In this document: piece by piece, positions 56,226 through 64,000 of the stretch | Layout of the letters: each line of letters opens with the position of its first letter | How positions within the stretch are numbered: the first letter of the stretch is position 1 | Assembly (NCBI GenBank): GCA_030765055.1 | Contig: CM060955.1 | Coordinates: 155,404,006 to 155,468,005, forward strand | DNA length: 64,000 nt | Source: Mantis religiosa | Taxonomy: Eukaryota; Arthropoda; Insecta; Mantodea; Mantidae | Direction: 5' to 3' | Notes under the pieces: generated by a model | Seen by the model: only the letters and a program-made list of their open reading frames with translations | Databases searched by the model: none | Told to the model about the DNA's origin: nothing | Position numbers and translations under genes: made by a program

Positions 56226-56600
56226 GGTTTTTTTTCCTGGATCGCTAGGTGAATGTTGTGTAGCTTAATTACTTCCCCCGAATTTTGTTTCCTTCCATTT
56301 CATCTAAACTATCATTTCACATCATCTCTCATCTGGTGGTCTCTGTCAGGGTAGAAGTGTTAGCGGATGTCCCGACGATGCATGGTAGGAGTGTTGAGGT
56401 GAGGCGGCGCGAGGGACGAGTTCAAAGAGACGGGCAGAGCAGTGCGGAGATAAATGCTCGTTGAAACTGTAGCGGGTAGGAGACGTATTTCTGGACAGTT
56501 CGTCTTTCTTCTAGCGCTGTCTTGATTGTTTGAGAACATTCCGGATAGTGAGAAATCTATAAAAAAGGAGCTAGCGCCCGGCACAGGCAGTCAGTCAGTT
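56226..56600 (+). mobile_element. Ty3/gypsy-type LTR 5' part with long U3 and TATA box
   Basis: 56226-56367 is the LTR-upstream sequence that appears inverted at 4440, 21640 and 35900. The LTR starts TGTCCCGACGATG at 56368 and keeps the full U3 that is shortened in the other plus-strand copies. TATAAAAAAGG is at 56558-56568, followed about 30 bp later by CAGTCAGTCAGT, suitable for an initiator. Homology to the LTR stops at about 56600, where Penelope-type sequence follows. Confidence 0.7.
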
Positions 56601-56650
56601 CCAATGTAGACTGAACCGACACAGCGACAACGACACAGCGCAGCAACAAC

Positions 56651-56867
56651 ACCAGACTCACCGAACACAAACGAAACCGCCACTTGGGTCTCGCAGATAA
56701 GTCTGCAGTCGTCCAACATGGCATTGAAGCTGAGGGTGAAAACATTATCAAGTTCCAGGAGACACTACCATGCCCGACTACAACGCGAGGCTATTGAAAT
56801 TTATGAACAACCACATAATTTCAACAAGAAAGAGGAAACCTTGACGCTCAATAGCAACTGGCACTAG
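56651..56867 (+). pseudogene. Penelope-like element, C-terminal GIY-YIG endonuclease fragment
   Basis: The frame from 56651 reads TRLTEHKRNRHLGLADKSAV and IKFQETLPC, a typical middle part of Penelope GIY-YIG domains (the EHK...KSAVAEH region). A frameshift near 56755 leads to HYHARLQREAIEIYEQPHNF and NKKEETLTLNSNW, the conserved C-terminal REAIEI...NFN...L...W pattern, with TAG at 56865. The GIY and YIG strands and the whole reverse transcriptase are missing. It sits directly downstream of an LTR promoter. Confidence 0.75.
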
Positions 56868-57064
56868 GCAGACCAGCAGAAGAATCGGGTCGCTCAGGTT
56901 CACCTGAGTGGAATGGTTTCGCAACAGCACCTAGCCGCTTAGTGCGGAGAAAACCCGCCCCAACGCCATGTTGTCCACCACAAATCTCACTTTGCGGTCG
57001 CCTGTGATCGAACCCGGGCCGCATTGGTGAGAGCCAAACGGTCTAACCACTGAGACACGGCGTG
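56868..57064 (-). repeat. tRNA-Glu-like SINE or pseudogene head
   Basis: Minus strand: CTCAGTGGTTAGACCG (box A region), GGCTCTCACC (anticodon-loop region with CTC) and GGCCCGGGTTCGATC (box B), strongly like tRNA-Glu. Acceptor pairing is poor. The downstream part to 56868 may be SINE body or Penelope 3' UTR. Confidence 0.55.
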
Positions 57065-57069
57065 GTCAG

Positions 57070-57404
57070 GGTGCGGAGGGATTAAGGATTTATAAAATAT
57101 ATGTAGTTTTGTGATTGGCCGAAGTAGTAGTGGTATGACGTAATATGACGTAATGTGGTGACGTGCCATTGGATCGGCCAATCACAAAATGAAGTAAAAG
57201 TGACGATAGAGAGGAGAATTCAATAATCTTGAGGAAAGTGATATGTTCTTCAGCCTAGTTTAATTACGATAAGTTAATAATCGTTAAAAGTGATATGTTC
57301 TTCAGTTTTGTTAGTTACAACAAGTAAATAATCTTCAGAAGAGTGATATGTTCTTCAGTCTGGTCGTATAAATATAATATAATAAGAATTCATTATTCCG
57401 AACC
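57070..57404. mobile_element. palindromic short repeat P, copy 2 (with internal triplication)
   Basis: Bounded by GGTGCGGA and TCCGAACC. A perfect 12-bp inverted repeat GTGATTGGCCGA (57111) and TCGGCCAATCAC (57174) encloses two TGACGTAA and one TGACGTG. A unit of about 50-54 bp starting AATAATC (57222, 57276, 57327) and containing GTGATATGTTCTTCAG occurs three times; copy 1 has it once. Confidence 0.6.
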
Positions 57405-59334
57405 ACGCCTTGAAACACATGTCTCATGACTTATTTAGAATTCGATTGTTACTTCAAAATAATCATGGAAGTGAACGTATGAACATAATTTTGGAGCTGA
57501 TGGCGTGGATGACTTGTACAAGAGGATCCAAGAAAGAAATCAGAATTAACTACGAATAGTCCAATAAATTTATGTTACAAGTGTTATTGTGTTATTTCCA
57601 GATTTCCTTTAAAATCCACCTTTGTGATTCTTGTGATTCTTGAGAACACTAAACAATTTTACCACTTTGGTATTTACCTGGCATTTCAGTTTTTAGTCTT
57701 GAGAAGAGACTATCGTTTAGATTCAGGTGATCACGGAATATAAATCTGCAGTGCAATCTTTACATTTAGTGTTGGGTGGAATGCAATTTCTCCTCTTATG
57801 TAATACATAACATTAAAAATATAACGTCACGAAGAACTCAACATTCATATGAATTTTCGCAAATTTATTTCGAACAATATATCTCTAAGAATTAATTAAA
57901 TCACTACTATTGTGCAATACCTGTCTTTTACGATTGTGTTGCACTTTAATTTTCTCAGCCGTGTTTGGAAATTCGGTTGTGCTTTTTAATGAGGCATAGG
58001 AAACTCGGTAGAATTTCTAAGTTTAGGAGCTGCTTCGGACCCTCCATTGATTATTCAAATTCTGGTATTCTTGAAGACCTTAGAAATTTAAGAAGTGTAG
58101 TGGTTCTAACGAAGCAAAAATTTCAACGTCTCCGGCTATAAGTTTCTCTTTAAAAGAAAACTCCACTACTGACACCTAAAGTATATCAGAAGAGGTTTCT
58201 ACCCTGAAAAAGTATTTTGCTCAATTTTTAGTATTTAACATATTCATGGAACAAATTCGGAATATATTTACATTCCCGCTTTCGTAAATGGAGCTGCGGG
58301 AAGCATCGCTTATAGTGTCGCCGAGGCATTGTTGTACCGCTAGAGTAAGCCACAGCCGGCGCGTGGGCGAGCGCTGAACGCGTGCCGAGAAAGAGACAGA
58401 GATAGTCTGAAATTTCCCGCTGCATCGTGATTGTTATCGAAAGGTTGATTAAATTCTACATCAATGCCCGGAGTGTTAGTTGCGAGGGATTTGTTATTTG
58501 TGTGTGTGCAGCTGTGTAGGAATCTGCAGTGCACCACAGAGAATTCTTTCATTTGTTTACGTGTGGCGGGAATATGGAGACGACCTTGAGGATTACGTTT
58601 GTATAGTTTACGTCATTCTTCTCCTGTTAGTGTTGTTCAAAGCATGTTTTTACTAAAATATAGAGCATTTTAAATTTCTGCAAACAAGACTTTGTTTTCT
58701 ACGAACGCGCAAAATTACAATAGTTTTCTAGAAATTATTAAACATCTTTCTGAAGTATCATATTTTAATTACTTCTTGCCTTTCTGTGTTAAGAAATAAA
58801 TGTCACTTTAAAGATATTTAACTAATTATAAACATTGTAAATCTCCCATTTGTGTGTTTGATGTATATTAATATATGTTAACTAATGACGTCATGGAAAT
58901 AATTTCTGAAAAAAATGTACCATGTACAATAACAGAAGCAAATATGAATCATGACATATTAAAACAAGGCTCTGCATTGTTGTTAATGTTAACAATGGTG
59001 ATGTAATAAAGTCTACACAAACAACTATGAGGAAATGGCACATAAAAACAGATATTAACTAAAAGCCTTTCTACGCTTTGGTAGGAAAAAGAATAGCAGC
59101 ATTTTACCTACTATTTGAGTCAACTGAATTCAAAAGTCACGTATAACACGTTTTTAATTTCTCCATAAATGCACTCACACAACATTTTAACTGAAAAAAT
59201 ATGTGTTTACCTCTTAAACTAATGTTATGTTGGTCGATGTAGAAAAATAAATCGCTTAGAAAAGCCGATTAACAATAAGAAATATCATGTTACGTTCCGC
59301 AGCTGCAATCCCTTTAGTTGTAGGAATATGTACA
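57405..59334. other. non-coding stretch with a GC-rich patch
   Basis: 57590-57830 resembles 11960-12200 and 57850-58250 resembles segment B (5720-6100). 58270-58430 is unusually GC/CpG-rich and has no relative here. A CRE-like TGACGTCA is at 58886-58893 within B-like sequence. No gene recognised. Confidence 0.5.
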
Positions 59335-61091
59335 TTTCTTTTCGCAGCTCCAACTTCCTTGCAACATTTTATCTCTACTTAACAATATTCCCTGACAGTA
59401 GAATGAATACCAATTCTGAATCCCTCGCCTTACCTTATCCCGCTTCGCCCTCTGCAATAGTAGTATTCATTTTTGAAGGGTATCGATGTAAGAAAGTTTG
59501 CACTTTCTTATTCTACGAATTTCTGGAGTAATTCCAATTCACATTCGTTATAAATCCATCTTACACGAAATTAAAAAATAACAACATGCAAGAAATGGAT
59601 CAATTACATACCTCCTATGTGGGAAAGAGGTTTGATTTAATTTATTTAATTTTTTTTAATTAATTTCACACTTACACTGAAGACAACTGAAGGTCGCACC
59701 AACATAGAGGTACACCACACTGCCCAAGAAAGTATTTATGAAAAACTAATCGGAGTCGACCGCCAATAGGAATCATCCGCGCTTTCCTTAAATAAAAAGT
59801 TAATATATGAGTAGCATGCAATTTCTCCTCTAAGTAATGTATGTAATGCTCTACACTAAAGGAGAACGCCAAGAAGAAAACCAATACAAACATGCAGTTT
59901 GCGTGGTTTCTGAGTAGCTCTGACTACAGCGACACCCAATGGCAGTCTCGTGTAACGTGAAGTACACGTAGGACCTCATAGTTGTCGCGCAAGCTGTAAT
60001 TTCTCTACATATACAAATATATATTAGTTACTATGAATATTTTGTAAAAAACTTCTAAAGGTATATTCTTCTTCTGGTTTTCACTAGCTTCTAAATGCGA
60101 ACGATAGTAAATTACAGCAATATCTTATAGAAAAATAAATTTATTCCAACTAGAAGGGCTGTGCTTTTGAATAAGAGTTCGTTAAATTCTATATAAGTTT
60201 CAGAAATTCATCCACAAACTTCTATATTTCAGTCCCATTCCTTTTAATAATTTGTTATATGTGTGGCTTGCTATAAATATGCTGTACCTAGATCTGATAA
60301 AGGATACAGTAATATTTCTCCGTTGTTCATGTAGGTACAAAAGAGTTGTATTGACCTGTTAACTATAGGCATTCGTGGCATTAAAGACATCCTAGTTTTC
60401 CTTTATAAAATTCAGAATTTAAAACAACTTCTTAAATGTGTATATAGTACTGAACAGTCACATGAATCTTCGGAAATTCCTATTGATTGAGACCTTTGTA
60501 ATATTTAATTAAATCACTGCTGTAGCAGCGATGCCTGCCTTTTAAGATTGTATTCTGCTTTGGCATTCTCAGCCCTGAGGCGCTGAAAATGGCATAGAAT
60601 TTTCGAGTTTTATATCTTTTAAGAATCCCAAATAACAGATACTTAAAGAAAACCTAGTCTTCATTTAAATGAACTTTAAAGACAGCTGACGTTTACATAA
60701 GATGCTTACATTCAACAGCGTCTATAAAGAAGAACAAATGAACGTAGACCTTGAGATATAGTCAAATACTTCAATGCTGGTCGCTACTTGTAACCAGGAA
60801 ATTTTGTTTACTTTGTGTGGAATATATATAAAATATAATGATAACCTTTAATTTAATATATATATATATATTAATAGATTCAAAAAATAACAAGGAATAT
60901 TCAGGAGTTGGTTCACACCACGAAAGTAAGAATGTATTTGACAAACTGTTTATTATAACAATATCTACATTTTCTCTCATCTCTTACACTTTATTAGTTA
61001 TGTAAATGTCAGAAACAATAAAGGGCAATTCAGTGGTCTACCGGGAATCATATGAGTCAGTTGGAGAATTTAAAATCCGATAAGCATGTTG

Positions 61092-61163
61092 GCCATAGTA
61101 GCTCAGTGGTTTAGAGGGACCGCAGGTAGAGCGGAGATCCGTGGTTCAAATCCAAGCTATGGC
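61092..61163 (+). repeat. tRNA-like element 6
   Basis: GCCATAG pairs perfectly with CTATGGC. Box A TAGCTCAGTGG and box B GGTTCAAATCC are intact. Two G changes damage the D-arm (GAGG). Flanks the SINE on its 5' side. Confidence 0.6.
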
Positions 61164-61284
61164 ATTGAATTTATCGGTCTGGTCTACTCATTCAAACCTA
61201 GGACTACACACGACTAGTGTGGAAGAAATGACTATTTCCATCAATTTACCTGAATAACATAGTGGCTTAACTATGAAGCCTAGG

Positions 61285-61502
61285 CCCGCCTCAGTAGCGT
61301 AGATGTTAGGGTGTCTGCCTCAGTTCCGGAGGTCCCGAGTCAGGGTGAGCTACCTGGATAAGGGTTTTTCGAGATTCCCTTATCTAAAAAGACCACTGTC
61401 GGATATCTCAGAGCTCCATGGTTTCTGGACTCATTTGGGCATCATTTCACTAATTTCATTCATTGTCCGATATGACTTAAGGTTGGAGGACGTATATATA
61501 TG
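61285..61502 (+). repeat. SINE lacking box B (segment A copy 4)
   Basis: Same box B loss as at 1961 and 17201 ('tcccgagtcagggtgag'), with a short TA tail after TTGGAGGACG. Confidence 0.75.
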
Positions 61503-61638
61503 ACGCCTGGGACATAAGTACTTACAGCATAGTAAGTCGCCACAAAAGATGCGTGTCTCGTTGGCTATGAGAACCCCTAGTGGTCTACCGGGAAACATAC
61601 GAGTCAGTTGGAGAATTTCATATCAGGTCGGCATGTTG

Positions 61639-61709
61639 GCCATAGTAGCTCAGTGGTTTAGATCAACCGCACTGAGCCGCAGAACTGAGGTTCAAATCCC
61701 GGCTATAGC
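61639..61709 (+). repeat. tRNA-like element 7
   Basis: GCCATAG faces CTATAGC (one change). Box A TAGCTCAGTGG and box B GGTTCAAATCCC are kept. It is 3' of the SINE. Confidence 0.6.
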
Positions 61710-63505
61710 GTTGAATTTTTTCGGTCTGGCTCTAGTCATTCAAATCTGGAGCTTGGTTGTATATGTAAAACATTATAGATCGACGAGAAATATTGTGCTT
61801 TTTTAAAACAGAAGTCCGCGAAATCCTTTATAAGATCCAAGAATTCAACGTTTTATGTATGTCCATCGAAAGCTCATTCTTCAGCTCAAATTATTTGTGG
61901 ATAACTATAGCTGCCGCCACGTTACCCTAGTTACCCTGAGAATTAGTTTATTATTCTAGTTTATAATATTGCTACTTTAATAGATACATGTAAGCCTTCT
62001 TTGTGTAATAATTACTAACTGTAGTAACGATTAGGTTTCTTTCTTATTAATAGAAGAATCAATTAACACATATCTCTAAAACTACAATATGGATCATCAC
62101 TTTGTACAGTAGTAAGGGACTTAATAATACCATAAAATTATCTTGTAGATCTTTCTCTCTTCTTACATTTTCTAGATACACACATATCTTGAAGCACCTC
62201 CAATTAACTCTAATTAGGCTAAGTAGTAAGTTTTATGCTTTATTTATTTACGTCCTGCAACAAGAAGTCATATCTGACGATGACATGAGTGAAATACTAC
62301 TCAAATAAACCGAGGTAATGTGAATTTAATGTCTTTGAGAAGAGATATTAAAATGGGTCACGGCAAACTTCAAATATCCATTCTCTTGGCAATTCACAAA
62401 TTCTTCGCTCAGTCCACTCAGGTTGAGATTGCTTGGATTTGAGAGCCACAGTCTATACCTATATTTCTCTGCTCTTACACATTCAACATTTTCGAAAAGG
62501 TTTCTGATTAAGGGATATTGTCTTATTGCGATTTTTTTAGCCCCAGGTGATACCAAAATTTATACATATTTGTACTGCAACCTTGACATTTAATTTTTGA
62601 GTGTAGTGCAATTTATTCTCTACCTACTAGGTTTGTATATAAAGTTTAACATTAAAAGGAAAGCACCAGGAAGAAAACCGGTACAAACCTGCAGTTCAAA
62701 TGCCCCGCTTAATTTCTGAATAACTGTGACTACAGCGACATATAGTGGAAGACTCACGCAACGCAAAGTACGCGAAGGAGATAACAGATGTCACGCAAGT
62801 TGTAATTGCTATGCGTATACCGATATGTCTTAGCTATTAAGAATGTTTTACAATACTTTAGAACTTCGAATTTCCTCTCCAAGTTTAAATGATATCCTAA
62901 ATTTGAACAATGGTGAACTGTAGCTAAACTGTACACACAAACCAGTATAGACCGAAAGGAAGTTTCGAATTTTGCAACAAAAGTTTCATAAACCTGTATA
63001 AGTAGCAGAAATTCAACCCATGGTTGTTAATTTATCTCCAATTCATTCATTGAATTTTGAGTAACTGTAGCAAGCTATAAATGTGGCGTCTATTGCTTAA
63101 TAACCTTGTCCATTCCAAATAAGATGCTCAACTGGGTACAGAAGAGCTGTGTGTTTGACAGTAGACATTTGTACCATCAGAAACTTCCTGCTTCATCCTT
63201 TATTGTCCACATTCCTACTTAGTGGTATTAGAAAGTTCCTGTTAATTATCTTCTTCGTAACATGGAACTAACTCTTAATTAATTTAACTGTGAATTATAT
63301 CAGCACTGTGGCGGCAAAATCTGTCTTATAATATTGTACTGTGCTTAGGTATTTACATCCCTGTTTACTAATTTGATTGCACTTTTTCATAAGTGCAAAA
63401 ACGCAGGGCCATAAAAGAATACCAAATTAAAGGTACCTCAACAAAACCTAGTCTTTATTTAAATAAACTTTAGATATATGGACTACAAGTTAAGGTACTT
63501 TAAAC

Positions 63506-64000
63506 ATTAAACGCGTGCTTATTTTAGAGGTTTTTAGTGCATAAAATCCAATTTGTAACTTTAAATTACAACCTTTAACCAATTTTTAAAAATTTTGTAC
63601 TAGTTAATAAAAAATGAATGTATAACGCACAATAAACGAATCCCAAATGATAGTTATTTGAAGAAAACCTAGTTTTCATTTGTATAAAAATTTACAGAAG
63701 GCAAACGCTGTATACTTTCAAGAGCGTCTACAAAGGAATAAAGAAGAGATGTACAACTTGAGCAGTTCAAATGTCCCGCGTGTTTCCTGAGTAGCAGTGA
63801 CTGCAGCGACACAGAGTGGAAGTCTTATGTAACATGAAGTACGCCTAGGATCTGATAGATGACGCACAAGATGTAAATTGCTGTTTACATATCAAGATGT
63901 CTTAGGTATTAAGAGTATTTTAAAAACATTAGAGTAATGATGTTTTGTTTTGGTTCAAACCAAATACTAAATGTGAATAAGGGATATTTGTAGTTATATT
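63506..64000. repeat. Segment B, copy 5 (start only)
   Basis: From 'gcgtgcttattttagagg' the sequence follows 4980-5470 and 36460-36940, including a core block near 63772. It enters B after the mariner relic, so the LTR, SINE and mariner parts are absent at this A/B junction. Confidence 0.65.

Larger units (their letters stand above)
59335..63505. repeat. Segment A, copy 4
   Basis: Collinear with 1-3960 from its first base. Core blocks are near 59905 and 62699, with the tRNA-like/SINE/tRNA-like cluster at 61092-61709. It continues into the AATAAA-rich end and then into segment B sequence at about 63506. Confidence 0.75.

Noticed and set aside
53787..57404. The two copies of repeat P as the paired LTRs of one 3.6-kb retrotransposon.
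   Set aside because: The DNA between them is an inverted segment B, a SINE, an LTR and a Penelope fragment; there is no shared target duplication or internal coding region.
58228..58552. Minus-strand frames in the GC-rich patch as a host exon or CpG-island promoter.
   Set aside because: No motif, no splice pattern and no second copy to test conservation; mentioned only as a GC-rich patch.
541..63900. Regularly spaced repeats reminiscent of a CRISPR array.
   Set aside because: Repeats are about 250 bp, diverged and kilobases apart, in eukaryotic DNA.

Overview
This is a gene-poor, AT-rich stretch of a large, repeat-laden eukaryotic genome, almost certainly an arthropod and most likely an insect. 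The evidence is Jockey-type and CR1-type LINEs, Tc1/mariner and hAT relics, a Penelope-like fragment, Ty3/gypsy LTRs primed by tRNA-Leu, and tRNA-derived SINEs. No ordinary host protein gene could be recognised. Every convincing coding stretch belongs to a mobile element, and all but one carry visible inactivating changes. I cannot name the species.

The AT-rich background is not random filler. Three families of long paralogous segments alternate along the window. Segment A (about 3.5-4 kb) lies at 1-3971, 15640-20400 (interrupted), 38900-42640 and 59335-63505. Segment B (about 3.3-4 kb) lies at 3972-7540, 20400-22792 plus 28234-28640, 34655-38900, inverted at 54035-55620, and begins again at 63506. 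Segment C (about 4.5 kb) lies at 7540-12150 and 49490-53780. A block of about 250 bp recurs about 18 times inside them, usually 2-3 kb apart, which looks like an old, badly decayed higher-order tandem array.

Inserted in this array are: a full-length Jockey-type LINE at 22793-28233 with an 11-bp target duplication, an intact gag-like ORF1 and a broken ORF2; two 5'-truncated copies of a second Jockey-type family (19013-19711 and 43680-45355); a CR1-type LINE on the minus strand (30344-34373) with an FP-like ORF1 and a multiply broken ORF2; the C-terminus of a further LINE (28640-29010, minus); a Ty3/gypsy integrase remnant with its 3' LTR (12882-14083, minus) and related LTRs (42640-43019, 50391-50878, 56368-56600); a Tc1-like element (45991-47666); two hAT/TTF-domain fragments; a Penelope GIY-YIG fragment (56651-56867); and many SINE copies.

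Several sub-elements sit at the same place in every segment copy, so they were present before the segments multiplied. These are an LTR followed by its primer binding site and then by its own U3 in reverse complement; an internally deleted mariner with one shared deletion junction; and a tRNA-like element on both sides of a SINE that has lost its box B. The most informative signals are this nested architecture, the promoter of the full-length LINE (initiator and DPE at exact spacing plus nine ATTGG boxes on an 81-bp tandem repeat), paired 3' hairpins in two LINE families, and a palindromic short repeat at 53787 and 57070.
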